A DNA stretch of 64,000 nt from Pseudomonas silesiensis (GTDB lineage: Bacteria; Pseudomonadota; Gammaproteobacteria; Pseudomonadales; Pseudomonadaceae): assembly GCF_001661075.1 (NCBI RefSeq), contig NZ_CP014870.1, forward strand, positions 4,050,501 through 4,114,500. The letters run 5' to 3'. The notes under the pieces were generated by a model. It saw only the letters and a list, made by a program, of their open reading frames with translations, was not told the origin of the DNA and ran no database searches. Below, one piece after another: positions 8,280 to 16,673 of this stretch. Each line of letters opens with the position of its first letter. Position 1 is the stretch's first letter. The translations under genes and the position numbers were made by a program.

Positions 8280-9988
8280 GGTTGGTTACTCTTGTTGTGG
8301 CCAAGGGCCTGGTTTAGTCCATGGCGCAAACGCTCGCCATCCAGATGCAGCCAGCGGGCGCAGACGTGCTGGTCCGGGCGTGCGAGGTACGCGGCGCCTG
8401 GGTGCTGCACACCATAACGCGTGCTGAACAGACCATCGGGATCGGCCAGGGTCAGGTCGGCGTGTTCCACCTGACTGACGCCGTTCATGGCGATCGCGAT
8501 CACTTGAACCGGCACTCCCTGACGGTGCAGTGCCTGGACTTGGGTATCCACGTCGGCATCAAGTACCGCCGCGCCGGTGAAGCAAATCAGATGGAAGGCA
8601 GGCTCCAGTTCATCGAACAGATAGTGCTGATCGGCCAGGCGAACATTGAGCAACGGCGCCCCGTTGCGCGGCCCGTCGGTGAACTGCAGGTTATCGTCGT
8701 CCACCGCGTTGAGTTGCGAATCGGCGTAGTCGTGAGCCCTTGAGGTCCGCCAGTGATACAGCGGGCGCACGAACTCGCGGGTCAATGACAGCGACAGTAC
8801 CGCGTCGCGTAACAGCCGATAGCCGCGACTGGGTGGCGCCATGAACCGCGTGCTCTTGCCTGCCTCTTCAATGATTTCACGAGCGGCCCTGACCCGTTCG
8901 TCGCTGTAGGACGCCAGCAGCCCGGCACCGGCCAGGCCTTTGATGTGCAGGGCCAGTTTCCAGCCCAGGTCGTGGCAATCCTGGAACCCGGTGTTGGCGC
9001 CGCGCACGCCGAAAATCGGTAACAGGTGCGCCGCGTCTCCGGCGAAAATCACCCGGTCATTGATGTACTGCGCCAGGGTCAGCGCCCGGGCCGAATACAC
9101 CGAACTCCAATCCAGCTCCCAGACCGGGTTTTCAACGCCCAGCATCGCCAGTTGCGCATTGATGCGCTCACGCAAGGAGTCGGGGTGCAGCGCCTGCTCG
9201 GGCGTTTCGTCTACGGGCAATTGGTAATCGATGCGCCAGATATCGCCGGGCTCGCGGTGCATCAACACGGTATTGCCGGGGTTCCAGGCGGGATCGAAAA
9301 ACGCCAGGCGTTCGGTGGGCAGGTCGAGCTTGATGCGGATGTCGGCAATCACGAACCGCCCTTCATAGGACGCGCCTTCAAGCTTGAGCCCCAGCAACGA
9401 GCGCAGTCCGGAGCGGGCGCCATCGGCGGCCACTACCCAATCGGCCTCCAGGCTATAGGTATCGCTCGGGGTATCGACTTGCAAGACGGCACCGTCGACG
9501 CCTTGCTCGATATCGATGACTTTATTGCCCCAACGCACTTCGATCAGCGGCTGTGCCTGGGCGGCCTCCACCAGATGTTGCTCCAGATACTGCTGTTGCA
9601 AGTTGGTCATCGGCGCAAAACGATCGTGCGGATCGACCGGTGCTTCCATGCGAAAAACCCGCTGGCCGCGGTAGTAGGAATTGCCGAAACGCCAGGGCAG
9701 ACCCTGCTCGGTCACCGCCCCGGACACCCCCACTTGCTGGAAAATCTCCATGGAACGACGGGTGAACACAATCGCGCGGCTGCCTTCACAGACTTGCTGC
9801 TGAGCCGCCAGGACGATACTTCTGACACCATGGCGCGCCAGCTCGAGCGCGAGCGTCAGGCCGATGGGTCCGGCGCCCACGATCACCACGGGGGAGCGAT
9901 TGAGGATGCCTGGAGACGGCACGAAAGCGGGATAAACCTGATAGGGAAAATACAGGGATCGATGGGGTACGACTTGAGGCTGATGCAT
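8276..9988 (-). CDS. FAD-dependent aromatic hydroxylase, MhpA/PheA/TfdB type
   Basis: A 570-residue class A flavoprotein monooxygenase that would hydroxylate an aromatic ring using NAD(P)H and O2. The FAD-binding GxGxxG (VVIVGAGPIGLTLALELA) lies near residue 35, the DG motif (VVAADGARSGLRSLLG) near 190, and the GD motif (RVIFAGDAAHLLPIFG) near 325. A C-terminal thioredoxin-like extension typical of this branch follows. It is the first gene of an operon with DUF2783, MFS and LuxR genes. Its leader carries GGGAG as ribosome-binding site and an Hfq/Crc-type motif. The exact phenolic substrate is not readable. Confidence 0.88.
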   Translation of the reverse strand: MHQPQVVPHRSLYFPYQVYPAFVPSPGILNRSPVVIVGAGPIGLTLALELARHGVRSIVLAAQQQVCEGSRAIVFTRRSMEIFQQVGVSGAVTEQGLPWRFGNSYYRGQRVFRMEAPVDPHDRFAPMTNLQQQYLEQHLVEAAQAQPLIEVRWGNKVIDIEQGVDGAVLQVDTPSDTYSLEADWVVAADGARSGLRSLLGLKLEGASYEGRFVIADIRIKLDLPTERLAFFDPAWNPGNTVLMHREPGDIWRIDYQLPVDETPEQALHPDSLRERINAQLAMLGVENPVWELDWSSVYSARALTLAQYINDRVIFAGDAAHLLPIFGVRGANTGFQDCHDLGWKLALHIKGLAGAGLLASYSDERVRAAREIIEEAGKSTRFMAPPSRGYRLLRDAVLSLSLTREFVRPLYHWRTSRAHDYADSQLNAVDDDNLQFTDGPRNGAPLLNVRLADQHYLFDELEPAFHLICFTGAAVLDADVDTQVQALHRQGVPVQVIAIAMNGVSQVEHADLTLADPDGLFSTRYGVQHPGAAYLARPDQHVCARWLHLDGERLRHGLNQALGHNKSNQP

Positions 9989-10006
9989 GGTCCGGTGGCT
10001 CCCGGT

Positions 10007-10014
10007 TTATTGTT
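10007..10014 (-). promoter_or_regulatory. Hfq/Crc-type CA motif in the hydroxylase leader
   Basis: On the minus strand this reads AACAATAA, an exact AANAANAA match, 19 bases upstream of the ATG. In Pseudomonas such sites are bound by Hfq with Crc to block translation of catabolic mRNAs. Confidence 0.55.
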
Positions 10015-10066
10015 TTTTCGGGGACAGGTGTTGTCTCGGGCCACTCTAGATCCAAGCGCGCAGGGG

Positions 10067-10088
10067 GATGTCCCCTGGAGGGGACATC
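10067..10088. promoter_or_regulatory. 22-bp palindrome, likely operator of the hydroxylase operon
   Basis: Arms GATGTCCCC and GGGGACATC are perfect complements around a 4-base centre TGGA. No T-run follows on either strand, so it is not a terminator. It sits about 80 bases upstream of the hydroxylase start and about 80 upstream of the divergent methyltransferase start. An operator for the operon's LuxR protein is a reasonable guess. Confidence 0.5.
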
Positions 10089-10166
10089 TTCATTACTCCA
10101 ATGGCTTTTCTACGGCAGCACATGTTCTATCCTTCCGATTACCACCCGACAACGCCGGACAGCAAA

Positions 10167-10838
10167 ATGCCCGCCCCCGAAACCACCCTCCTCCATAGCT
10201 GGCACCACAACGCCCGACTCTGGATCGAAGCCGTCCGCACCGGCAGCATCGCCAGCCGCCTCAAGGTCACCGACCAGGCCATCCTGTTGGCGGTGCTGGG
10301 CCGCCAGCCGGAACGCGTGCTCGACCTCGGCTGCGGCGAGGGCTGGCTATTGCGGGCGCTGGCTGAACGGGGCATCACGGCAGTCGGTGTCGATGGCGAT
10401 GCGACGCTGGTGGAGGCAGCGCGGGCGGCGGGCTCTTCGCCGGTGCATCTGGCGAGCTATGAAGCGTTGGCGGAAGCGAAGGCGGACATCGGCAGCGACT
10501 ACGACCTGATCTGCGCCAACTTCGCCCTGTTGCACCAGGACATCATCCCCCTGCTCGCCGCCATGCACGCCCTGCTCGCCCCTGGCGGCGCACTGGTGAT
10601 CCAGACGCTGCATCCATGGACCGCGGCGGCGGGCGACTATCAGGACGGTTGGCGGGAAGAGACCTTCGCCGGGTTCGAGGGACAGTGGCAACCCATGCCG
10701 TGGTACCTGCGCACCTTGTCCAGTTGGTTCAATGCGCTGGACATGGCCGGCTTTCGCCTGGTCGGCCTGCAGGAACCGCAGCACCCGCAAAGTCCGGTGC
10801 CGCAGTCGTTGCTGTTGGTGGCCGAGCCGCAGAGGTGA
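10167..10838 (+). CDS. Class I SAM-dependent methyltransferase
   Basis: A 223-residue methyltransferase. The SAM-binding motif I is VLDLGCGEGWLLRALAERG (about residues 50-68), and the acidic residue that holds the ribose follows in VGVDGDATLVEAAR. Motif IV is DLICANFALLHQD, and LLAPGGALVIQTLHPW resembles the later core strand. The target is unknown. I prefer the ATG at 10167 over upstream in-frame ATGs at 10068, 10101 and 10122, because the longer forms begin in the palindrome or promoter region; no start has a strong ribosome-binding site. Confidence 0.82.
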   Translation: MPAPETTLLHSWHHNARLWIEAVRTGSIASRLKVTDQAILLAVLGRQPERVLDLGCGEGWLLRALAERGITAVGVDGDATLVEAARAAGSSPVHLASYEALAEAKADIGSDYDLICANFALLHQDIIPLLAAMHALLAPGGALVIQTLHPWTAAAGDYQDGWREETFAGFEGQWQPMPWYLRTLSSWFNALDMAGFRLVGLQEPQHPQSPVPQSLLLVAEPQR

Positions 10839-10849
10839 TCGCGTTGTAC

Positions 10850-11560
10850 TCAGTTCCCCGAAAACCGATCCCGACTGTTTGTTAAATGCAGCACCATCGC
10901 TGCCCTGGCCGCGTCGGGGTCTTGCCGCTTGATCGCGTTGAAAATCGCTTCGTGCTCCAGGTTCGCCAAATGACCGAGCTGGGAAAAGTCGGCGCCACCG
11001 CGCTCGTCAACCTTGACCTGGGTACGCGGGATCATCGCATTGCCCAGGTGCTGCATGATTTCGGTGAAAAACGTATTGCCGGTGGCCTCGGCGATCAATT
11101 GATGAAAGCGCTTGTCCTCCTCGACGCAACTGTCGTTATTGGCCAACGATGCCTGGTAGTCGGTCAGCGCCTGACGCATGCGCACCAGTTGATCTTCAGT
11201 GCGGCGCACAGCTGCCAGCGCGACCGCCTGCACCTCCAGACCCAATCGCAACTCCAGCATGCTCCTGACACTGGCGACCGTGTCCACATGCAGGCGCAGC
11301 CCTGACTGCGATTGTTGCTCCAGCACAAACGTGCCTATGCCGTGACGTGTTTCCACCAGCCCCGACGCTTGCAGCTTGGAGATAGCCTCCCGGACCACGG
11401 TGCGGCTCACACCCTGTTCGAGAACGATGGTGGATTCCGAAGGCAGCTTTTCCCCGGGCTTCAACTGTCCGAGCAAGATGCGCTGGGTCAGCGCTTCGAC
11501 CACGCCCTGAGCCAGATTATTGGAGCGTCTACGGACAGGGGTACCGCTTTCAACTTGCAT
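10850..11560 (-). CDS. FadR-type GntR transcriptional regulator
   Basis: A 236-residue regulator. The winged helix-turn-helix is at about residues 10-75 (LPSESTIVLEQGVSRTVVREAISKLQASGLVETRHGIGTFV, shown in part as SRTVVREAISKLQASG), followed by an all-helical FCD ligand domain with metal-ligand-like DKRFHQLIAEATGN and HEAIFNAIKRQD. I use the ATG at 11560, which gives the normal family length. It stands divergent from the glucarate transporter and dehydratase genes and so probably represses them, with sugar acid as inducer. Two ACTTGTATGA sites in the shared intergenic region fit this. Confidence 0.87.
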   Translation of the reverse strand: MQVESGTPVRRRSNNLAQGVVEALTQRILLGQLKPGEKLPSESTIVLEQGVSRTVVREAISKLQASGLVETRHGIGTFVLEQQSQSGLRLHVDTVASVRSMLELRLGLEVQAVALAAVRRTEDQLVRMRQALTDYQASLANNDSCVEEDKRFHQLIAEATGNTFFTEIMQHLGNAMIPRTQVKVDERGGADFSQLGHLANLEHEAIFNAIKRQDPDAARAAMVLHLTNSRDRFSGN

Positions 11561-11652
11561 AGGTTCAGTCCACAAAATGCGCGCTTGAGAGAGCTTACCA
11601 CCGGCCAGACATTCGCTGGCGAAATGCCGAAGCCCAGATCGTACAACCGACA

Positions 11653-11670
11653 ACTTGTATGACAACATAT
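11653..11670. promoter_or_regulatory. Candidate GntR/FadR operator 1
   Basis: ACTTGTATGACAACATAT; the half-site ACTTGTATGA is repeated at 11851. It lies 93 bases upstream of the regulator start, a position suited to autoregulation. Confidence 0.45.
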
Positions 11671-11850
11671 CTATAGAGGGACGTTACCCAATAGCTACCT
11701 TCGTCCCAACCAACACGAAATCTCTCGCCAAAACCTGCTTATATGGCGCTTCGCGCCCAGCAAATACTGGGCTAATAACCAACATAACCGTTACCCACCC
11801 GCCGTTATGACAACAAATCGCGACGCCCCGTATTGCGAGCCAGAAAATCG

Positions 11851-11872
11851 ACTTGTATGATGTCTATCAAGT
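11851..11872. promoter_or_regulatory. Candidate GntR/FadR operator 2
   Basis: Begins ACTTGTATGA and ends TCTATCAAGT, with ACTTG and CAAGT as perfect inverted ends of a 22-bp site. It lies 78 bases upstream of the transporter start. The TTGTATGA core is typical of FadR-subfamily operators. Confidence 0.5.
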
Positions 11873-11922
11873 AAGCGCTGCTACCGGTGCCCAGTCCACC
11901 GGCATCACGCTCAAACCCGCAT

Positions 11923-11930
11923 AAAAATAA
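11923..11930 (+). promoter_or_regulatory. Hfq/Crc-type CA motif in the glucarate transporter leader
   Basis: AAAAATAA, an exact AANAANAA match, 19 bases before the GTG start and just before the ribosome-binding site GGGAG. Confidence 0.5.
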
Positions 11931-11949
11931 TCAGTGGGAGATTTGAATT

Positions 11950-13317
11950 GTGACCAATTCAAGCAACGCATCTGTCGTGCCAGAAAACGATTCGGTCCTG
12001 GCTCGCGCCGTCAGCAAAGTGAAGAGACATGTACTCCCACTTTTCGTCATCATGTTCATCCTCAATTACATCGACCGGGTCAACATCGGCTTCGTGCGCA
12101 CGCACATGGAGCACGACCTCGGTATCGGCGCTGCTGCCTACGGACTGGGCGCGGGCCTGTTCTTCATTGGCTACGCACTGTTCGAAGTTCCGTCCAACAT
12201 GCTGCTGCAAAAGGTCGGGGCACGCATCTGGCTGACCCGCATCATGTTCACCTGGGGCATCGTCGCCACGATGATGGCGTTCATCCAGAACGAAACCCAT
12301 TTCTACATCCTGCGCTTCCTGCTGGGCGTTGCCGAAGCCGGCTTCTTCCCTGGCGTGATCTACTACTTCACCCGTTGGCTGCCAGGCGTCGAGCGCGGTA
12401 AAGCCATCGCCATTTTCCTCAGTGGCTCGGCCCTTGCGTCGTTGATTTCAGGCCCGCTGTCGGGTGCCCTGTTGCAGATCGAAGGCTTCGGCTTTCATGG
12501 CTGGCAATGGATGTTCGCCATCGAAGGCCTGGCCTCGGTATTCCTGGGCTTCTTCGTCTGGTTCTGGCTGGATTCCAAACCCCATGATGCCAAATGGCTC
12601 AGTCGAGAAGAGCAGGATGCACTGGTAGGCGCCATCGATCAGGAACAGCGTGAGCGTGAAGCGCTGACCACGGTCAAGCCAACCATTGGCAAGCTCCTCA
12701 AGGATCGCCAGATCCTGCTGTTTTGCGCCTTGTACTTCTGCATTCAGCTGACGATCTACGCGGCCACCTTCTGGCTCCCGAGCATCATCAAGAAAATGGG
12801 GGACCTGAGTGATGTGCAGGTGGGCTTTTTCAACTCGATACCCTGGCTGATCTCCATCATCGCCATGTACACCTTCGCTTCGCTGTCGGGCAAGTTCAAG
12901 TTCCAGCAAGCCTGGGTCGCGACTGCACTGTTGATTGCCGCCGCCGGCATGTTCCTGTCGACCACCGGCGGGCCGATCTTCGCCTTCGTCGCCATCTGCT
13001 TTGCTGCCATCGGCTTCAAATCGGCCTCGTCGTTGTTCTGGCCAATCCCTCAAGGCTATCTGGATGCCCGTATCGCGGCCGCCGTCATCGCGCTGATCAA
13101 CTCGATCGGCAACCTGGGTGGTTTCGTGGCACCGACCACCTTCGGTTTCCTGGAACAGACCACCGGGTCTATCCAGGGGGGGCTCTATGGTCTGGCCGGT
13201 ACATCGGTGCTCGCGGCAATCCTGGTGTTCTTTGCCAGGACTTCGCCAAAACCAGCATCGCTGCTGACGCCGCCGAACCCCGCCCCGACCGGTGCGACAG
13301 CCAGCAATTCTCACTGA
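11950..13317 (+). CDS. gudP: MFS transporter for glucarate/galactarate-type sugar acids
   Basis: A 455-residue inner-membrane symporter of the ACS family. It shows the family signature MFILNYIDRVNIGFVRTHM in the first span, then LLGVAEAGFFPGVIYYFTRWLP and KAIAIFLSGSALASLISGP. The start is a GTG at 11950 preceded by TGGGAGATTTGAATT. It is 42 bases upstream of glucarate dehydratase and divergent from a FadR-type regulator, the usual arrangement for glucarate uptake, hence the name. Galactarate or a related aldarate remains possible. Confidence 0.85.
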   Translation: MTNSSNASVVPENDSVLARAVSKVKRHVLPLFVIMFILNYIDRVNIGFVRTHMEHDLGIGAAAYGLGAGLFFIGYALFEVPSNMLLQKVGARIWLTRIMFTWGIVATMMAFIQNETHFYILRFLLGVAEAGFFPGVIYYFTRWLPGVERGKAIAIFLSGSALASLISGPLSGALLQIEGFGFHGWQWMFAIEGLASVFLGFFVWFWLDSKPHDAKWLSREEQDALVGAIDQEQREREALTTVKPTIGKLLKDRQILLFCALYFCIQLTIYAATFWLPSIIKKMGDLSDVQVGFFNSIPWLISIIAMYTFASLSGKFKFQQAWVATALLIAAAGMFLSTTGGPIFAFVAICFAAIGFKSASSLFWPIPQGYLDARIAAAVIALINSIGNLGGFVAPTTFGFLEQTTGSIQGGLYGLAGTSVLAAILVFFARTSPKPASLLTPPNPAPTGATASNSH

Positions 13318-13359
13318 GCCCATCGAACGCTGAACGATCCAATCTTGCAGGAATTTGCC

Positions 13360-14712
13360 ATGAACGCTGAACACACTGCCAACACCACTAAATCGCCTGT
13401 CGTCACCAGTTTCCAAGTCGTCCCGGTAGCGGGCCACGACAGCATGTTGATGAACCTGAGCGGCGCCCACGGGCCGTTCTTCACCCGCAACATCGTCATC
13501 CTCAAGGACAGTGCCGGCAATACCGGCGTGGGTGAAGTTCCCGGCGGGGAGCGCATTCGCGAGACACTTGAAGACGCTCGCAGCCTGGTGGTCGGTCAGC
13601 CCATCGGCCAGTACCAGCGCATCCTCAACCAGATGCGCACGACCTTTGCCTCGCGTGACGCAGCCGGTCGTGGCCTGCAAACCTTTGACCTGCGCATCAC
13701 CATTCACGCAGTGACCGCCATGGAAGCCGCCCTGCTCGACCTGCTGGGTCAATTCCTCGAGGTTCCGGTTGCCGCACTGCTCGGCGAAGGGCAGCAGCGC
13801 GACGCAGTGAAAATGCTCGGCTACCTGTTCTACATCGGCGATCGCAAGGTGACCGATCTAGCCTACTGCAGCGAGCCCGACGCTGAAGACGAGTGGTTCC
13901 GGGTACGTCACGAGAAAGCCATGACCGCCGAGGCCGTCGTGCGCCTGGCCGAAGCAGCCAAAGCAAAATACGGCTTCAACGATTTCAAGCTCAAGGGCGG
14001 CGTGTTGAGCGGCGACGAAGAAATCGAAGCGGTGACTGCGCTGGCTGAACGCTTTCCCGATGCGCGCATCACCCTCGACCCGAATGGCGCGTGGTCGCTC
14101 AAGGAAGCCGTCCGGCTGTGCCGGGATCAGCATCACGTCCTCGCCTACGCCGAAGATCCATGTGGCGCAGAGAACGGCTACTCGGGCCGGGAAGTCATGG
14201 CGGAATTCCGTCGCGCTACAGGCCTGAAAACCGCGACCAACATGATCGCGACCGACTGGCGCGAAATGGGCCACGCCATCCAGCTGCAATCGGTCGACAT
14301 CCCGCTCGCCGACCCGCACTTCTGGACCATGCAGGGCTCAGTCCGTGTTGCGCAGATGTGTCACGAATGGGGCCTGACCTGGGGTTCTCACTCCAACAAT
14401 CACTTCGATATCTCCCTGGCCATGTTCACCCAGGTGGCAGCAGCCGCACCCGGTGAGATCACCGCGATCGACACGCACTGGATCTGGCAGGACGGCCAGC
14501 GCCTGACCAAGGAGCCGCTGAAAATCGAAGGCGGCTACGTCAAGGTTCCGACCAGACATGGCCTGGGCGTAGACATCGACATGGACGCCGTGGCCAAGGC
14601 GCACGAAGTGTACAAGGGCATGGGCCTCGGCGCTCGGGACGACAGCGTCGCGATGCAGTTTCTGATTCCAGGCTGGAGCTTCAACAACAAGCAACCCTGC
14701 CTGGTGCGCTGA
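13360..14712 (+). CDS. gudD: Glucarate dehydratase
   Basis: Dehydrates D-glucarate (and usually L-idarate) to 5-keto-4-deoxyglucarate in the cytoplasm. The 450-residue product is a full-length enolase-superfamily enzyme. Visible parts are the Lys motif FNDFKLKGG near residue 205, metal-binding [14 protein letters not shown] near 235 and [12 protein letters not shown] near 260, and the general-base His in [18 protein letters not shown] near 339. The ATG at 13360 follows a CAGGAATTTGCC site. It forms an operon with the upstream transporter and ends before a clear terminator. No 5-dehydro-4-deoxyglucarate dehydratase is in the window. Confidence 0.95.
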   Translation: MNAEHTANTTKSPVVTSFQVVPVAGHDSMLMNLSGAHGPFFTRNIVILKDSAGNTGVGEVPGGERIRETLEDARSLVVGQPIGQYQRILNQMRTTFASRDAAGRGLQTFDLRITIHAVTAMEAALLDLLGQFLEVPVAALLGEGQQRDAVKMLGYLFYIGDRKVTDLAYCSEPDAEDEWFRVRHEKAMTAEAVVRLAEAAKAKYGFNDFKLKGGVLSGDEEIEAVTALAERFPDARITLDPNGAWSLKEAVRLCRDQHHVLAYAEDPCGAENGYSGREVMAEFRRATGLKTATNMIATDWREMGHAIQLQSVDIPLADPHFWTMQGSVRVAQMCHEWGLTWGSHSNNHFDISLAMFTQVAAAAPGEITAIDTHWIWQDGQRLTKEPLKIEGGYVKVPTRHGLGVDIDMDAVAKAHEVYKGMGLGARDDSVAMQFLIPGWSFNNKQPCLVR

Positions 14713-14762
14713 CGCCTGGCTGCCCCACCGGGGTGGAAGCCTGTGAAGCCATGGTTCATGGC

Positions 14763-14799
14763 GGGCCCTGTAGGAGCCCCTGAGGGCCCTTTGTCTTTA
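14763..14799 (+). terminator. Rho-independent terminator after gudD
   Basis: Stem GGGCCCT (14763-14769) pairs with AGGGCCC (14783-14789) around a 13-base loop, followed by TTTGTCTTT. The loop contains a GTAGGAGC piece like the REP ends. It separates gudD from the convergent mvaT gene. Confidence 0.75.
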
Positions 14800-14806
14800 A
14801 ATCAAA

Positions 14807-15172
14807 TCACTGGGCCAGCCACGATTCCACAGTGTCGGAACCATATTTCGCTTTCCATTCTTTCAATATCTTGTGATTGCCACCCTTGGTTTCCACAACT
14901 TCGCCGGATTCAGGGTTTTTATAGACCTTCACCTGGCGAGGCTTGCGATTGCCGGTTTTGGTTTCCGCAGCAGGCGCACGACGACCGGCGTTCGGGTCCA
15001 GCAGATTGACGATGTCTTTCAGGCTGTAGCCATACTTGGCGAGCAGTGCGCGCAGCTTGGTTTCGAACTCAATTTCCTGTTTCAGGCCAGCGTCGCCCTT
15101 CAAGGCTTCAAGCGCTTGAAGCTGTTCGGCAAGGTGTTTTTCAAGTTGGCGAAATTCTGCGAGTTTGGACAT
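14807..15172 (-). CDS. MvaT-family H-NS-like nucleoid protein
   Basis: A 121-residue xenogeneic silencer and global regulator that binds AT-rich DNA. The N-terminal half is a coiled coil for oligomerisation (LAEFRQLEKHLAEQLQALEAL), then a linker rich in Ala, Arg and Lys. The C-terminal DNA-binding part holds ESGEVVETKGGNHKILKEWK-type sequence, with the GGN in the position that inserts in the minor groove in MvaT proteins. Length and layout are typical. Pseudomonads have several paralogues (MvaT, MvaU and others), so I do not give a symbol. Confidence 0.93.
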   Translation of the reverse strand: MSKLAEFRQLEKHLAEQLQALEALKGDAGLKQEIEFETKLRALLAKYGYSLKDIVNLLDPNAGRRAPAAETKTGNRKPRQVKVYKNPESGEVVETKGGNHKILKEWKAKYGSDTVESWLAQ

Positions 15173-15398
15173 GGGACATCTCTCAGTGATTGTTATCCTA
15201 ACGTTACACTAAAAACGCCGACTTGCATGAAGTCAGCGAAGTTTACTTTGCTCACTAAGTCGCTTCCATTGCGCGATTCGTACTTGAGCAAATGCCTATC
15301 AGTCGACATCTGGCAAGGAGAGAAGGTTCGTAAAATCGCAACTGAACAGTAATTTTATGGCGCGGCCTCCAGATCCGATTCGCGGAACGGAACCGGAA

Positions 15399-15445
15399 GG
15401 CAGGATGTCATCTGTATTAGACACCCTGGTGTCGTACATCCTGCC
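15399..15445 (+). repeat. Nested inverted repeat upstream of microprotein copy 2
   Basis: Outer arms GGCAGGATGT (15399-15408) and ACATCCTGCC (15436-15445) are perfect. Within the loop, GACACC (15420-15425) and GGTGTC (15428-15433) form a second perfect inverted repeat with a 2-base centre. The structure ends 17 bases before the start codon, so in RNA it would sit just upstream of the ribosome-binding site; on DNA it could be a double operator. Confidence 0.6.
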
Positions 15446-15462
15446 GAACTGGAGAGGTCGTT

Positions 15463-15537
15463 ATGAACAACATCATCTACATCGTTGGGGCCGTTGTAAT
15501 CGTCCTGGTTATTCTGTCGTTTGTCGGTCTTGTATAG
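15463..15537 (+). CDS. 24-residue single-span membrane microprotein, copy 2
   Basis: Encodes MNNIIYIVG, then a Val/Ile/Leu-rich span and the end LSFVGLV. A GGAGAGG ribosome-binding site lies 5 bases before the ATG. Copy 1 (3914-3988) has the same length and nearly the same residues. No other coding frame explains this stretch. Function unknown; a small membrane-stress or membrane-partner peptide is one possibility. Confidence 0.72.
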   Translation: MNNIIYIVGAVVIVLVILSFVGLV

Positions 15538-15670
15538 CCTGCCAGTCGAGGCCATTACGGGGGCGCCGGTCGCGGGGTCGGATAGCGTTTGGGGAGCGAG
15601 GAGGCCTTTCCGGCCTTTTTCCGTGCTCATTCAAGGGATTGTCTTAAAACTGAAACCTGTTAGTCATATA

Positions 15671-15697
15671 TTGTAATCATCCGCTTACATAATCCTG
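15671..15697 (+). promoter_or_regulatory. Upstream motif of parA, shared with microprotein copy 1
   Basis: TTGTAAT at 15671-15677 and ATCCGCTTACATAATCCTG at 15679-15697. TGTAA and TTACA also form an inverted repeat here. It lies about 33 bases before the parA start. See the matching site at 3860-3891. Confidence 0.5.
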
Positions 15698-15730
15698 GCT
15701 TCAGGCCCCCTTTCACGGATGAATTACCCC

Positions 15731-16504
15731 ATGCGTCGCGTCATTTTCAATCAAAAAGGTGGTGTTGGAAAATCCAGCATCGCCTGCAATCTCGCCGCAG
15801 TGAGTGCAGCGCAAGGCTACCGGACACTGCTGGTTGATCTCGATCCCCAGGCGAATTCGACTCACTACCTCACGGGCCTGCTCAACGACGACATCCCCAC
15901 GGGCATTGCCGACTTTTTCCGACAGACACTGTCTGGAGGCTTTGCCGGCAAAAAATGCCGAGTGGCGATAACCGAGACCTCCTACGAGAACCTCCATCTC
16001 GTGACCGCCAGTCCGGATCTTTCGGATCTGCAGTCAAAGCTTGAGAGCAAGTTCAAGATCAACAAGCTGCGCAGGTTGCTGGTCGAACTTTCCGAGGACT
16101 ACGAGCGCATCTATATCGACACCCCTCCCTCGCTGAACTTCTTCACCTTCAGCGCCCTGGTCGCCGCTGACCGGTTGTTGATTCCCTATGATTGCGACAG
16201 CTTTTCCCGGCATGCTTTGAATAGCGTCATCGCTCAAGTGGATGATCTGCGCATGGATCACAATGAATCGCTGCAGATAGAGGGCGTCGTGGTTAATCAA
16301 TTTGTCGCACACACCGGTTTACATCAGATGCTCGTAGACGAAATGCTCGCGCAGGGTCTCCCTGTGCTACCGGTTTATTTGAGTAGCTCCGTGAAAATGC
16401 GCGAGTCCCACGAAGTCTCCATACCCCTTATCCATTTGGCACCGCGTCATAAGCTCTCAATGGAATTCGTCGAGTTGCTGGATGCACTGGAACGAGCCGC
16501 TTAA
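15731..16504 (+). CDS. Orphan ParA-family ATPase
   Basis: A 257-residue deviant-Walker ATPase of the ParA/MinD/Soj class. The P-loop is [20 protein letters not shown] at the N-terminus, with the two lysines of the deviant Walker A; the Walker A' [12 protein letters not shown] and Walker B-like [18 protein letters not shown] follow. No parB, parS or replication gene is nearby, so a role other than plasmid partition is likely. I use the ATG at 15731 ([11 protein letters not shown]), which puts the P-loop at the normal place; an in-frame ATG at 15719 is possible. Such orphan ParA genes recur in Pseudomonas chromosomes. Confidence 0.88.
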   Translation: MRRVIFNQKGGVGKSSIACNLAAVSAAQGYRTLLVDLDPQANSTHYLTGLLNDDIPTGIADFFRQTLSGGFAGKKCRVAITETSYENLHLVTASPDLSDLQSKLESKFKINKLRRLLVELSEDYERIYIDTPPSLNFFTFSALVAADRLLIPYDCDSFSRHALNSVIAQVDDLRMDHNESLQIEGVVVNQFVAHTGLHQMLVDEMLAQGLPVLPVYLSSSVKMRESHEVSIPLIHLAPRHKLSMEFVELLDALERAA

Positions 16505-16673
16505 GTTGGTTTCACCTCCATGCTGATCAACAGCGGCAAGCTCGGCCTGATCTTTCCGGATTGCTGATACGCCTATGGGCTCAACTGATCAGCTATCAAC
16601 TCGCCACCGTCTGCGTGTGTATCAACTACATTGGTATGACTCTGCATAAAGCCAAAACAACACGGAGAGTCCC

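Noticed and set aside
12448..13752. 434-codon minus-strand frame over gudP and gudD
   Set aside because: Shadow of two recognised genes.
15600..15625. GGCC-TTTCC-GGCC-TTTTT as terminator of microprotein 2
   Set aside because: The stem has only four pairs, too weak to list as a feature.
16628..16650. Possible sigma-54 promoter (TTGG...TGCAT) before the TAXI gene
   Set aside because: GG and GC are only 9 bases apart and the flanks do not match the consensus.
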